A stretch of DNA of 64,000 nucleotides, taken from Actinobacteria bacterium IMCC26077 (GTDB taxonomy: Bacteria; Actinomycetota; Actinomycetes; Nanopelagicales; Nanopelagicaceae). Positions 28,448 to 37,612 of the stretch are shown piece by piece (the first letter of the stretch is position 1; each line of letters starts with the position of its first letter). Under the pieces are notes generated by a model. That model was not told where the DNA came from. It was given only the letters and a program-made list of their open reading frames with translations, and did no database searches. A program made the translations under genes and the position numbers. The stretch covers positions 806,001-870,000 of the forward strand of contig CP015606.1 in the NCBI GenBank assembly GCA_002284915.1, read 5' to 3'.

Positions 28448-29338
28448 ATGCAGAGCACGCCCCCCTTTGGTCGGTTGATTACCGCCATGATCACTCCTTT
28501 TACCAAGGAGCTGGAGATCAATTGGGCGGGAGTCGAAGAGATTGCTGCGCACCTGGTCGCCTCAGGTCATGATGGCATTGTCGTTAATGGGACTACTGGT
28601 GAAGCGCCAACCACAAGCGATGAAGAGAAAGTCGAAATCATCAAAGTAGTGAAGAGCGTTGTTGGGTCGAAGATTCATGTGATTGCTGGCGCAGGAAATA
28701 ATGAGACCTCGCATAGCGTGATTCAAGGCCAGCAAGCGCAGAGCGCAGGCGCCGATGGTTTACTTGTCGTGACTCCTTATTACAACAAGCCTCCTCAATC
28801 TGGAGTTGCCGCTCACTTCAAGGCGATTGCAGATGCCACAGATTTACCAGTCATGATGTATGACATCCCACATCGCACTGGAATCGCAATCGAGAGCGAC
28901 ACTATCGTCGCGCTATCCGAACATCCTCGGATTGTTGCGCTTAAAGATGCGAAGGGGAATGTCGCGGAAACCTCGTGGGTTATCAAACGCTCTGGCATTC
29001 CGGTTTATTCAGGAGATGACATTCTCAACCTGCCTTTGCTCTCAGTTGGCGCGGTCGGTTTCGTATCGGTCTGTGGCCATACAGTCGGTAGTAGATTGCG
29101 CGAAATGCTCGATGCCTGGTTCGCTGGAAAGAGTGAGCGAGCACTCGAGATTCACCAAGAGTTGCTTCCGGTATACACCGGAACATTCCGCACCCAAGGA
29201 GCAATCCTTACTAAAGCCGCACTAAATTTGATGGGTCTTCCAGGTGGTCACGTTCGATTACCACTTGTTGATGCGACTGCGGAGCAGATTGCGCAATTGC
29301 GGCGCGATCTCACCGATGGTCGCGTAAAGCTCGCATGA
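28448..29338 (+). CDS. dapA: 4-hydroxy-tetrahydrodipicolinate synthase
   Basis: Condenses pyruvate with aspartate semialdehyde, the entry to the diaminopimelate/lysine pathway; 296 residues. GTTGEAPTTSDEEK binds substrate, the tyrosine motif is YYNKPPQSGV, YDIPHRTGI follows, and the Schiff-base lysine is in ALKDAKGN near residue 171. Followed by the RNase J gene 16 bp later, as in mycobacteria. Confidence 0.96.
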   Translation: MQSTPPFGRLITAMITPFTKELEINWAGVEEIAAHLVASGHDGIVVNGTTGEAPTTSDEEKVEIIKVVKSVVGSKIHVIAGAGNNETSHSVIQGQQAQSAGADGLLVVTPYYNKPPQSGVAAHFKAIADATDLPVMMYDIPHRTGIAIESDTIVALSEHPRIVALKDAKGNVAETSWVIKRSGIPVYSGDDILNLPLLSVGAVGFVSVCGHTVGSRLREMLDAWFAGKSERALEIHQELLPVYTGTFRTQGAILTKAALNLMGLPGGHVRLPLVDATAEQIAQLRRDLTDGRVKLA

Positions 29339-29354
29339 GAGAGAGAAATACCTA

Positions 29355-31037
29355 ATGACGCACGCTCATCCTGAGTACTCGCTGCCGCCAGAACTTCCCA
29401 AAGATGGGATGCGCATCGTCGCACTTGGTGGACTTGGTGAAATTGGACGGAATATGACCGTCTTCGAGTTCAATGGCAAACTGCTGATTGTCGATGTCGG
29501 CGTGCTCTTCCCGGAAGAGAACCAACCTGGAATTGACTTAATCCTCCCTGATTTCTCTTACATCCGAGATCGACTTGGCGATGTCGAAGCCATAATTCTC
29601 ACGCACGGACATGAAGATCATATTGGCGCAGTGCCTTATCTACTTCGCGAGCGCGGTGATATCAAGATCATTGGTTCGAGGTTGACTCTCGCATTTATCT
29701 CCGAAAAACTTAAAGAACGTCGGATTACGCCAGTATCTCAAGAAGTTGTTGCAGGCGAGCGCGTGAAGATTGGCGAATTCAACTGCGAATTCGTCGCCGT
29801 AAACCACTCGATTCCAGATTCTCTTGCCGTTGCAATCTCGACTAAAGCAGGCACGATTTTGCACACTGGCGACTTCAAGATGGACCAATTGCCCCTCGAT
29901 GGTCGGCTCACCGATTTGCGAACCTTTGCGCGATTGGGGCAAGAGGGCGTCGACCTATTCATGGTCGATTCCACTAATGCAGATGTTCCAGGATTTGTAA
30001 CAAGCGAAGCAGAAATCATGCCAACGCTCGACCGCATCTTCGCATCGACTAACCGCCGAATTATCGTCGCCTCGTTCGCCTCGCATATCCATCGCATTCA
30101 ACAGGTGCTGGACACCGCGATGAATCATAATCGCAAGGTCGCATTTGTTGGTCGGTCGATGGTTCGCAATATGCGGGTTGCCGAAGAGCTTGGTTATCTC
30201 CACGTGCCTCCATCGCTCATTGTCGAGAGCAAAGAGGTCGAGAACCTTGGCGATAACGTTGTCCTCGTCTGCACTGGCTCACAAGGTGAACCACTAGCCG
30301 CGCTCTCGCGAATGGCCTACGGTGATCATCACATCAAAGTGGGTTATGGGGATACCGTAATCCTCGCTTCATCGTTGATTCCAGGTAATGAGAATGCCGT
30401 CTATCGTGTGATTAACGAGCTCACTCGACGTGGCGCCAAAGTGGTACATAAATCCAATGCGCTCGTGCACGTCTCTGGACATGCAGCTGCTGGAGAATTG
30501 CTTTACTGCTACAACATCGTGAAACCAAAACATGTAATGCCCATCCATGGCGAATGGCGTCATCTGCGTGCTAATGGCGCGATTGCAAAGTCATCTGGCG
30601 TGCGCAGCGAAAACGTCCTCTTGGCCGAAGATGGAGTTGTCGTAGATCTCGTCGATCACAAGGCTTCGATTGTTGGCGCTGTGCCCTGCGGATACGTCTA
30701 TGTCGATGGTTCGAGTATCGGTGATATCTCCGATGAATCGTTGAAAGATCGAAGAATCTTGGGAGAAGAAGGTTTTATCTCTGTAATTGTCGTTATTGAG
30801 GCGCAGACGGGCAAGATCGTTGCTGGTCCAGATATTCATGCGCGTGGATTCGCTGAAGATGAATCGCTATTTGATGAAGTACGTACCCGAATTGTGGAAT
30901 CACTCGTCGAGGCGATGGAAAGTGGCGTTACGGGTTCGCATCAACTCTCACAAAATGTTCGTCGAGTTGTTGGCAAATGGGTCGGTGGGGAACATCGCCG
31001 TCGCCCCATGATTGTTCCGGTGGTGATTGAGGTCTGA
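29355..31037 (+). CDS. rnj: ribonuclease J
   Basis: Metallo-beta-lactamase/beta-CASP ribonuclease with endo- and 5'-3' exonuclease activity, 560 residues. The zinc motif is THGHEDHIGA near residue 80, with HTGDFKMD and the beta-CASP histidines in SGHAAAGEL and MPIHGEWRHL. A C-terminal domain follows. The GAGAGAGAAA stretch before the ATG acts as Shine-Dalgarno. A perfect hairpin spans the stop codon. Confidence 0.96.
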   Translation: MTHAHPEYSLPPELPKDGMRIVALGGLGEIGRNMTVFEFNGKLLIVDVGVLFPEENQPGIDLILPDFSYIRDRLGDVEAIILTHGHEDHIGAVPYLLRERGDIKIIGSRLTLAFISEKLKERRITPVSQEVVAGERVKIGEFNCEFVAVNHSIPDSLAVAISTKAGTILHTGDFKMDQLPLDGRLTDLRTFARLGQEGVDLFMVDSTNADVPGFVTSEAEIMPTLDRIFASTNRRIIVASFASHIHRIQQVLDTAMNHNRKVAFVGRSMVRNMRVAEELGYLHVPPSLIVESKEVENLGDNVVLVCTGSQGEPLAALSRMAYGDHHIKVGYGDTVILASSLIPGNENAVYRVINELTRRGAKVVHKSNALVHVSGHAAAGELLYCYNIVKPKHVMPIHGEWRHLRANGAIAKSSGVRSENVLLAEDGVVVDLVDHKASIVGAVPCGYVYVDGSSIGDISDESLKDRRILGEEGFISVIVVIEAQTGKIVAGPDIHARGFAEDESLFDEVRTRIVESLVEAMESGVTGSHQLSQNVRRVVGKWVGGEHRRRPMIVPVVIEV

Positions 31038-31053
31038 GCTAGTTCACTAGCTC
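31036..31053 (+). terminator. hairpin overlapping the rnj stop, possible terminator or 3' stabiliser
   Basis: GAGCTAG (31036-31042) pairs with CTAGCTC (31047-31053) over TTCA. The helix begins inside the rnj stop codon. It lacks a U-run, so it may protect the 3' end or weakly terminate instead of acting as a classical terminator. Confidence 0.4.
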
Positions 31054-31094
31054 TCAGGTCGGCGCGCCTCACAGTCCGCTGTTTATCAAGGATT

Positions 31095-31100
31095 TACCCT
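31095..31100 (+). promoter_or_regulatory. candidate -10 element of ftsK (leaderless)
   Basis: TACCCT ends seven bases before the ftsK ATG. The spacer CTTCTTT is pyrimidine-rich and cannot be a Shine-Dalgarno. Confidence 0.4.
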
Positions 31101-31107
31101 CTTCTTT

Positions 31108-33507
31108 ATGGCGCGCCAGAAAAAATCGGGGAATTCCCCTGCCCGAACTAAGGGCGGAAAGAGCCGTGGCGTCCTTCGAACATTCTGGCTTGCTCTTGCC
31201 GGTGCAGTTGGTGGCGCAATTCGTTTTCTTCTCCGTGGCGCAAAAGATCTCGATCCTGCACATCGACGAGATGGTTTTGGTCTCTTTGTCGTAGTGCTCG
31301 CAATCGTATCTAGCGCAGGCATCTGGTTTCGTCTCGATAATCTCTTCGGGAACTTCATCTACTCGGTGGTCGCGGGTGCTTTTGGAAAATTAGGATTCAT
31401 AACGCCGGCGTTAGTTTTCTACTTAGGAATCCGATTACTGCGAACGCCACAAGAATCTGCAGCGACTGGCCGAATCACAATCGGAATTTCAACTATTGTC
31501 ATTGGGCTGACTGGATTACTTCACATCATTGCTCATTCACCGATTCCCTCTGATGGCGCGACCGATATGCGTGGTGGCGGTGGATGGCTTGGATACGGTG
31601 TCTCGGCGCCCTTAGTCGCACTAGTGACTACATGGGTAGCCGTTCCCATTCTCTTGATACTCATACTCTTTGGTCTGCTCGTGACTACTGCAACACCATT
31701 AAATGTCGCGGCCGCCAAGTTGATCTCACTATTTAGAGGAGCATCGTCAATCGCTGCTAACCAAATGGAAGCTCGCCGGGCTCGTCGCGAAGAGGAACGG
31801 GAAGCAGATTTCGAGATTAGCGAGAACCCGCCATTTGAATCTCCAGTCATCGCCTATCAAGACGAAGCCGAGCTCGATCTGGAGTCCGAAGATGAGGTTA
31901 TTGAAGAGGTCGATGGTGACGAGGATGCCGTCGAGCAGACGCAGCTATTAACGTCAATCACCGATCGCGTTTCCACCCCGTCGATTCCAGCTCCTGCAGC
32001 GGTGCCGCCGATGAGCGAAGCTGAACAATTAGAGCTAGCTGAGATGCTCGATTATCTTCTGCCCGCGCCAGAGCTTTTGCGGAGCTCGCCGGCGGCGAAA
32101 GGAAAGACCAAGGCGAACGAGACTGTTGTTGCTGCGCTACACGAAGTCTTTGCGCAATTTGATATCGATGCCGAAGTGACTGGCGTCATGCGCGGTCCCA
32201 CTGTTACTCGCTATGAAGTTGAATTGGGTAATGCGGTAAAGGTCGAAAAGATCACAGCGCTCAGTAAGAATATTGCGTATGCGGTCGCCAGTAGCGATGT
32301 TCGGATTCTCAGCCCGATTCCAGGTAAATCTGCGGTAGGAATCGAAATTCCCAATGCGGATCGTGAAGTCGTTGCCCTGGGTGACGTCCTGCGCTCTCAA
32401 GTAGCGGCGAACGAGCAGCATCCGCTCGTGATCGGCTTGGGCAAAGATGTCGAAGGTAATTTCATCTGTGCCAACTTGGCCAAGATGCCACACTTGCTTG
32501 TGGCGGGTGCCACCGGTTCTGGTAAGTCGAGCATGATCAATTCGCTTGTGACCTCCATCCTCATGCGCTCGACTCCCGATGAAGTACGGATGATTCTGGT
32601 CGATCCGAAGCGCGTGGAATTAAATGCCTACGAGGGGATTCCTCATCTGATCTCACCGATTATCACCAATCCTAAGAAGGCAGCAGATGCGCTCGCCTGG
32701 GTAGTTAAGGAGATGGATAACCGCTACGACGATCTCTCTAATTTCGGGTTTAGACATATTGATGACTTCAACAAAGCGGTAAAAGCCGGAAAGTTAAAGC
32801 CGTTACCTGGAAGTCAACGGAGATTGAAGCCGTATCCATATCTCCTTGTCATCGTCGATGAGTTGGCGGATTTGATGATGGTGGCTCCACGAGATGTCGA
32901 AGATTCGATTGTTCGCATTACTCAACTTGCCCGCGCAGCTGGCATCCACTTAGTCCTGGCAACGCAGCGACCAAGCGTGGATATCGTTACTGGTCTGATT
33001 AAAGCGAATGTGCCATCACGATTGGCATTTGCCACAAGTAGCCTCGCTGATAGTCGAGTAATCCTTGATGCATCCGGAGCCGAAAAGCTTGTTGGGCAAG
33101 GCGATGGTTTATTCATTCCGATGGGTGCAAGTCGGTCGATGCGGGTGCAGGGCGCATATGTATCCGAGCGTGAGATTGAATCGGTCGTCACCCATGTAAA
33201 AAATCAACGGGAAGCTCAATATCGTGAAGATGTCACTGCGCCAGTAAATAAACGGAGCGATATTGACTCGGATATTGGCGATGATCTCGATCTCTTTCTA
33301 CAAGCAGTGGAATTGGTGGTGTCGACTCAATTCGGCTCTACCTCGATGTTGCAGCGAAAGTTGCGAGTGGGTTTTGCAAAAGCTGGTCGCTTGATGGATT
33401 TGATGGAGAGTCGGGGAATCGTCGGACCAAGTGAAGGTTCCAAAGCCCGAGAAGTCCTTATTTCAGCGGAGGAACTCCCTGGGGTGCTCCTCTCGCTGCG
33501 GGGGTAA
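31108..33507 (+). CDS. ftsK: DNA translocase FtsK/SpoIIIE
   Basis: Septal DNA pump that clears chromosomes during division, 799 residues. Four N-terminal membrane helices (about 50-200) are followed by an acidic linker (EADFEISENP onward). The alpha/beta motor has Walker A GATGSGKSSMINSL near 467 and Walker B LLVIVDELADLMM. The C-terminal gamma winged helix has STSMLQRKLRVGFAKAGRLMDLME. Starting at ATG 31108 gives a basic N-terminus typical of the family. No Shine-Dalgarno is seen. Confidence 0.96.
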   Translation: MARQKKSGNSPARTKGGKSRGVLRTFWLALAGAVGGAIRFLLRGAKDLDPAHRRDGFGLFVVVLAIVSSAGIWFRLDNLFGNFIYSVVAGAFGKLGFITPALVFYLGIRLLRTPQESAATGRITIGISTIVIGLTGLLHIIAHSPIPSDGATDMRGGGGWLGYGVSAPLVALVTTWVAVPILLILILFGLLVTTATPLNVAAAKLISLFRGASSIAANQMEARRARREEEREADFEISENPPFESPVIAYQDEAELDLESEDEVIEEVDGDEDAVEQTQLLTSITDRVSTPSIPAPAAVPPMSEAEQLELAEMLDYLLPAPELLRSSPAAKGKTKANETVVAALHEVFAQFDIDAEVTGVMRGPTVTRYEVELGNAVKVEKITALSKNIAYAVASSDVRILSPIPGKSAVGIEIPNADREVVALGDVLRSQVAANEQHPLVIGLGKDVEGNFICANLAKMPHLLVAGATGSGKSSMINSLVTSILMRSTPDEVRMILVDPKRVELNAYEGIPHLISPIITNPKKAADALAWVVKEMDNRYDDLSNFGFRHIDDFNKAVKAGKLKPLPGSQRRLKPYPYLLVIVDELADLMMVAPRDVEDSIVRITQLARAAGIHLVLATQRPSVDIVTGLIKANVPSRLAFATSSLADSRVILDASGAEKLVGQGDGLFIPMGASRSMRVQGAYVSEREIESVVTHVKNQREAQYREDVTAPVNKRSDIDSDIGDDLDLFLQAVELVVSTQFGSTSMLQRKLRVGFAKAGRLMDLMESRGIVGPSEGSKAREVLISAEELPGVLLSLRG

Positions 33508-33520
33508 ATCTCGCGACGAC

Positions 33521-33550
33521 TTGTCCTCGCGCTCGTACTGGACCTACCCT
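33521..33550 (+). promoter_or_regulatory. candidate promoter of the RodZ-like gene
   Basis: TTGTCC (33521-33526) and TACCCT (33545-33550) are 18 bp apart in the gap after ftsK. The transcript would have a leader of about 35 nt with the Shine-Dalgarno GGGGAGGTGA (33576-33585). The Shine-Dalgarno forms half of the palindrome CCCCGGGG. Confidence 0.4.
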
Positions 33551-33590
33551 TATCTCCTAATCGTCCCAATTCCCCGGGGAGGTGACATCG

Positions 33591-34328
33591 ATGTCCATTG
33601 GCTCAGATTTGAAGTCCGCGCGTGAGGCAGCGGGTTTGACGCTTGATGAAGTCGCGGCGCGAACGAAGCTTCGCACCACACTAGTTGCAGCCATCGAACG
33701 AGATGATTTCTCACTCTGCGGTGGCGAGGTATATGCCCGGGGGCATATCCGAGTGTTGGCAAACCTTTACCGAATCGACAGCACCTATTTAGTGCAGCTC
33801 TTCGATAAATCCTTCGGAGTTGCTGAGACTGCGCTCGATGATTTGGCGCAAACCACAACAGAGAATTTGGAACGACAATTTAACCTTAGTTGGAAATCAC
33901 TATCTGGTATCGCTGCCGCAGCGCTCCTTGTTGCAGTCGTGGTTAGTAACCAACTTTCGTCGAATCAAGAGATCATCTCCGCCCCTGAGACGAAGACCAA
34001 GTCGCCTAGTTCGAGCGCATCGCCAAGTGAATCAAGCTCACTTCCTGCCGTAGCCACTGTTGATGAGGGTGTCACGGTTCGGCTCACTGTAGTTAAAAGT
34101 TATTCATGGATCTCAGTAACTTCTGCAGACGGAACCTCGCTCTTTACTGGACAGATTGAAAAAGGTCAGACGCGCGAATTCACAGATTCACAGGTGCTTC
34201 GCCTCGTCATTGGTAATGCCGGCGCAGTATCAATAAATGTTAACGGAGTCGATAAAGGAATTCCGGGCGCAATCGGAGAAGTTGTCCGTTTGGAATTCAC
34301 TCCAGATGCCGAGAATTCACAGGGGTAG
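33591..34328 (+). CDS. RodZ-like HTH membrane protein (DUF4115)
   Basis: Protein of 245 residues. It has an N-terminal Cro/C1-type helix-turn-helix (about 5-70, SAREAAGLTLDEVAARTKLR), a single membrane helix near 105-120 (LSGIAAAALLVAVVVSNQL), a Ser/Pro-rich linker, and a C-terminal DUF4115 beta domain (VRLTVVKSYSWISVTSADG). RodZ links MreB-type cell-shape machinery to the wall; many actinobacteria keep such a protein after ftsK. The ATG at 33591 was chosen over a GTG at 33582 because GGGGAGGTGA is correctly spaced only for the ATG. Confidence 0.85.
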   Translation: MSIGSDLKSAREAAGLTLDEVAARTKLRTTLVAAIERDDFSLCGGEVYARGHIRVLANLYRIDSTYLVQLFDKSFGVAETALDDLAQTTTENLERQFNLSWKSLSGIAAAALLVAVVVSNQLSSNQEIISAPETKTKSPSSSASPSESSSLPAVATVDEGVTVRLTVVKSYSWISVTSADGTSLFTGQIEKGQTREFTDSQVLRLVIGNAGAVSINVNGVDKGIPGAIGEVVRLEFTPDAENSQG

Positions 34329-34331
34329 TAG

Positions 34332-34337
34332 TACTTT
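34332..34337 (+). promoter_or_regulatory. candidate -10 element of rimO (leaderless)
   Basis: TACTTT ends six bases before the rimO ATG; the gap TAGCTT has no Shine-Dalgarno. Confidence 0.35.
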
Positions 34338-34343
34338 TAGCTT

Positions 34344-35720
34344 ATGAAGAAGGTAGCGCTAGTCACTTTGGGCTGCGCTCGTAATGAGGTCGACTCCGAA
34401 GAGGTTGCAGGTCGACTTGCTGCCGACGGTTGGCAACTAGTCGCCGATGCCGCTGAGGCAGATATTGCGGTGGTGAACACCTGCACCTTTGTCGAGAGCG
34501 CCAAAAAGGATTCCATTGATGCGCTACTAGAGGCGGATTCTTTGCGCGCTAAAGGTGTGCAGAAGGTTGTTGCTATTGGTTGCATGGCCGAGCGGTACGG
34601 GAAAGAGCTCGCCGCCTCACTTCCTGAAGCAGATGGAGTTTTAGGGTTCGATGAGTATGAGCGAATTTCATCTCGGTTACAGACAATTCTTGCTGGCGGC
34701 AGCGTTGAAGCCCATCACCCGAAGGATCGGCGAAGCCTACTTCCCATTGCTCCAGCCGCGCGTCAAGAAATTCGAAATAACTCTGGCGTTGGTGAACGAA
34801 CCTTGCGCAAGCGACTAGATAAATCTCCCGTAGCACCATTGAAGATTGCATCGGGTTGCGATCGTCGTTGTTCATTCTGCGCAATTCCATACTTCCGCGG
34901 CGCTTTCATATCGCGCCCTGCCGATGAGATTTATTCAGAGGCTCTCTGGTTGGCAAATGAAGGAGTTTCGGAACTCTTCTTAGTCAGCGAGAACACAACC
35001 TCGTATGGAAAAGATCTTGGCGACTTACAAGCTCTCGAAAAACTCTTACCAGAACTCGCAGCAATCGAGGGAGTTTCTCGGATCAGGGTCTCGTATCTAC
35101 AACCTGCTGAGATGCGGCCATCATTGATTGATGCGATAACTGGCACAGAGAAAGTTGCGCCCTATTTCGATCTCTCGTTCCAGCATGCGAGCGCTGCAAC
35201 GCTCCGTCGCATGCGACGCTTTGGCGATAAGGATAAGTTCCTCGAGTTGATTGAAGGAATTCGAAGTAAGTCTCCTCAAGCAGGGATTCGATCAAATTTC
35301 ATCGTCGGTTTTCCAGGGGAGAGCGAAGAAGATTTTCAAACGCTCCTGGATTTTCTTGGTAGCGCTCGCCTCGATGCGATTGGCATCTTTGGCTATAGCG
35401 ATGAAGATGGCACGCAGGCGCAGCAGCTCGATGGTCAGTTGAGCGCTCATGAAATCACAGCTCGGCTCGACACCGCTTCCGCGCTGGCAGATCAGATGCT
35501 CAGTGAGCGCGCTGCCGAGCGAATTGGCGAGGAGCTCCTGGTTCTCATTGAAGATACTGCAAATGGCGAGGGGCGGGCGGCACATCAAGGGCCAGAGGTC
35601 GATGGGAGTACGCGCTTTGCGCCAGAGAGCAATGCCCTTTCGGAGCTAGGTATGGGCAACTATATTCGCGGTCGAGTCATCGCATCGGATGGGGCTGATC
35701 TCATTGCTCAACTTGCCTAA
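34344..35720 (+). CDS. rimO: ribosomal protein S12 methylthiotransferase RimO
   Basis: Radical-SAM enzyme modifying an aspartate of ribosomal protein S12, 458 residues. UPF0004 N-terminal cysteines are in [18 protein letters not shown] and IGCMAERYG. The radical-SAM triad is CDRRCSFC near residue 172. A C-terminal TRAM domain closes the protein. The start motif [13 protein letters not shown] is typical of RimO. It overlaps pgsA by 32 bases. MiaB, the tRNA-modifying relative, is encoded separately in this window. Confidence 0.94.
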   Translation: MKKVALVTLGCARNEVDSEEVAGRLAADGWQLVADAAEADIAVVNTCTFVESAKKDSIDALLEADSLRAKGVQKVVAIGCMAERYGKELAASLPEADGVLGFDEYERISSRLQTILAGGSVEAHHPKDRRSLLPIAPAARQEIRNNSGVGERTLRKRLDKSPVAPLKIASGCDRRCSFCAIPYFRGAFISRPADEIYSEALWLANEGVSELFLVSENTTSYGKDLGDLQALEKLLPELAAIEGVSRIRVSYLQPAEMRPSLIDAITGTEKVAPYFDLSFQHASAATLRRMRRFGDKDKFLELIEGIRSKSPQAGIRSNFIVGFPGESEEDFQTLLDFLGSARLDAIGIFGYSDEDGTQAQQLDGQLSAHEITARLDTASALADQMLSERAAERIGEELLVLIEDTANGEGRAAHQGPEVDGSTRFAPESNALSELGMGNYIRGRVIASDGADLIAQLA

Positions 35721-36252
35721 CGCGCTCACCATTCTTCGCATCGCACTCATTCCGCTCTGCTTCACCGCATTGATGTATGAATCTGGGAGTAATCCACAGT
35801 GGCGAATCATCGCGTGGTGGGGCTTTTTCATCGTTGGCATGACCGACATTCTCGATGGTCGATTGGCGAGGTCGCGAAAGCAGATTACCGAATTGGGGAA
35901 ATTTCTCGACCCGGTTGCAGACAAACTGTTGGTTGGCTCTGCACTGGTAGGACTCTCGCTACTCGGAGATTTACCGTGGTGGATTACCTTTGTCATTCTG
36001 GGGCGGGAATTGGCGGTCACGCTCCTTCGCCTTTTTGTCGTTCGCCTTGGTGGTCGAATAATTCCGGCGAGTCGAGGAGGAAAGCTAAAGACTTTTACTC
36101 AAGGGTTTGCCACCGGTTTCTATGTTCTTCCCTTGGTGCCATCGCTGCACACTGCGCGAGATATCTTTATGTATCTCGCAATCGCGATCACTATTCTTAC
36201 TGGCGCGGAATATTTCATTAAAGCGCTGAAGAGTCCGAAAGTCGCGGCGTGA
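35689..36252 (+). CDS. pgsA: CDP-diacylglycerol-glycerol-3-phosphate 3-phosphatidyltransferase
   Basis: Membrane enzyme of phosphatidylglycerol synthesis, 187 residues with several membrane helices. The CDP-alcohol phosphotransferase motif is [20 protein letters not shown] followed by LDPVADK near residue 70. The ATG at 35689 lies 32 bases inside rimO; a TTG shortly after is an alternative start. Gene order pgsA-cinA-clgR is standard in actinobacteria. Confidence 0.92.
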   Translation: MGLISLLNLPNALTILRIALIPLCFTALMYESGSNPQWRIIAWWGFFIVGMTDILDGRLARSRKQITELGKFLDPVADKLLVGSALVGLSLLGDLPWWITFVILGRELAVTLLRLFVVRLGGRIIPASRGGKLKTFTQGFATGFYVLPLVPSLHTARDIFMYLAIAITILTGAEYFIKALKSPKVAA

Positions 36253-36256
36253 AATT

Positions 36257-36748
36257 GTGGCAACGGAAGAGTTCGCGACGGAGGTAGCGGAGATACTCGC
36301 GCTCCTTCGAGCAAGAGGCGAGAGTTTGAGCGTCGCCGAATCACTCACCGGCGGATTACTCGGCGGCGCACTTACCCAAGTCGCTGGATCATCCGATGTA
36401 TTTCTTGGTGGCGTAGTTGCATACAACGCTCGCATCAAAAGTGAGCTCCTCGACATTCCAGCAGAGCTGATCTCCGATTGCGGCGTCGTCAGCCGTGAGG
36501 TTGCCGTGGCAATGGCCTCGGCAGTGGCACGAATGATGGGTAGCGATTGGGCGATTGCTACGACTGGGGTAGCCGGCCCTGGAGCTAGCGAAGGGGTGGC
36601 AGCGGGAACGGTGTGGATTGCCATCGCTGGACCGGCGCCGGGTTTGCCATTAAGCCAACTCCTCACCCTTCATGGTGGGCGGCAGGAGATTCGGATCGCG
36701 ACCATTGCCCGCGCACTTGAGGCATTTACCCGTATCCTTAGGGGGTGA
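36257..36748 (+). CDS. pncC: CinA C-terminal domain protein, nicotinamide-nucleotide amidase
   Basis: Stand-alone CinA amidohydrolase domain of 163 residues, without the N-terminal molybdopterin-like domain of long CinA. Visible motifs are SVAESLTGGLLGGALTQVAGSSD, split over residues 24-46 with the catalytic serine, and the later ATTGVAGPGASEGVAAGT. It deamidates NMN to nicotinate mononucleotide for NAD recycling. GTG start five bases after pgsA; the stop overlaps the next GTG (GTGA). Confidence 0.9.
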   Translation: MATEEFATEVAEILALLRARGESLSVAESLTGGLLGGALTQVAGSSDVFLGGVVAYNARIKSELLDIPAELISDCGVVSREVAVAMASAVARMMGSDWAIATTGVAGPGASEGVAAGTVWIAIAGPAPGLPLSQLLTLHGGRQEIRIATIARALEAFTRILRG

Positions 36749-37095
36749 GTGAAATCTCTTCGAGCTTTGATAGTCCGCTGCTGCGCAGCCATATCGGCCG
36801 CGCGCTTCGCAGCGCCCGCATCGCACAAGGGCAGACTCTGCGCCAACTCTCCCGCGAAGCGAGCGTCTCATTGGGTTATCTAAGTGAGATCGAACGCGGA
36901 CAGAAGGAAGCCTCCTCCGAATTACTCTCGGCAATCTGCGACGCGCTCACCCTCTCAATCCCTAACCTTCTCCTTGAGGTTTCGCGTTCCATGCAGAATC
37001 AGATGTCGATCACATCGCCACGTCCTGCCTTAGCAGTTATTTCGCTCGACAACACGACTTGCGCAACTGCGGTAAATATCGAGGACGCAGCTTAA
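36745..37095 (+). CDS. clgR: XRE-family regulator, ClgR-like
   Basis: DNA-binding protein of 116 residues with one helix-turn-helix: IGRALRSARIAQGQTLRQLS, followed by SLGYLSEIERGQKEASSELL. This is the ClgR pattern. In actinobacteria ClgR activates clp protease genes and sits after pgsA/cinA, as here. The GTG start is coupled to pncC. TATCCT six bases before the GTG could also give an internal leaderless transcript. The C-terminal Ala-Ala end resembles a Clp-degradable tail; this is an inference. Confidence 0.85.
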   Translation: MSEISSSFDSPLLRSHIGRALRSARIAQGQTLRQLSREASVSLGYLSEIERGQKEASSELLSAICDALTLSIPNLLLEVSRSMQNQMSITSPRPALAVISLDNTTCATAVNIEDAA

Positions 37096-37114
37096 AAGCC
37101 TCAATACTGTCCCC

Positions 37115-37612
37115 GTGCAGAGCAACAAAACTCGAGTCGCTTTATTAGATGGCGCGCGTTCGCTCCTCTCTGAAGTTGGAGTTCGCGAAGCGAACATGAT
37201 CTCCATCGCTGATCGCTCACAGGTCGCTCGCGCCACGCTCTACAACCACTTCCGCGATAAGGAAGAGATCCTGCATGCGCTTGTAGATTCTGAAATTGCT
37301 CGGATGAGTGAGTTAGCCAAGAGCGCATCGCATCGAAGCGAGGTGCTCTACCTGCTCTCGCGAGATATCTTCGACAATGGCGCGCTACGGAAAGTTGCAG
37401 AGTTAGAACCGCACTTGATCGCACGGATGGTCACTATCTCTGAGAGTGCGAAGTGGGGCCAAGTTCGCGCCACTTTGCAATCGGTTCTTTATTGCTCGAA
37501 AGAGAGTGGTGAATTGGTCCTGCGCTGGCTTCTCTCGCAATTTTTCTCACCTATTCCAGAGAGCGCTCGCCGAGCAGCGGTGGAGAAAGTTGAAGCAAGT
37601 CTCTCGATATGA
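37115..37612 (+). CDS. TetR-family transcriptional regulator
   Basis: Helix-turn-helix repressor-type protein of 165 residues. The DNA-binding domain reads GARSLLSEVGVREANMISIA, then RSQVARATLYNHFRDKEEIL. The C-terminal ligand domain is short and has no recognisable family. GTG start; TACTGT lies four bases upstream, so a leaderless mRNA is possible. The stop overlaps the next gene by four bases (ATGA), so it very likely controls or accompanies the anchored nuclease-family protein. Confidence 0.82.
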   Translation: MQSNKTRVALLDGARSLLSEVGVREANMISIADRSQVARATLYNHFRDKEEILHALVDSEIARMSELAKSASHRSEVLYLLSRDIFDNGALRKVAELEPHLIARMVTISESAKWGQVRATLQSVLYCSKESGELVLRWLLSQFFSPIPESARRAAVEKVEASLSI

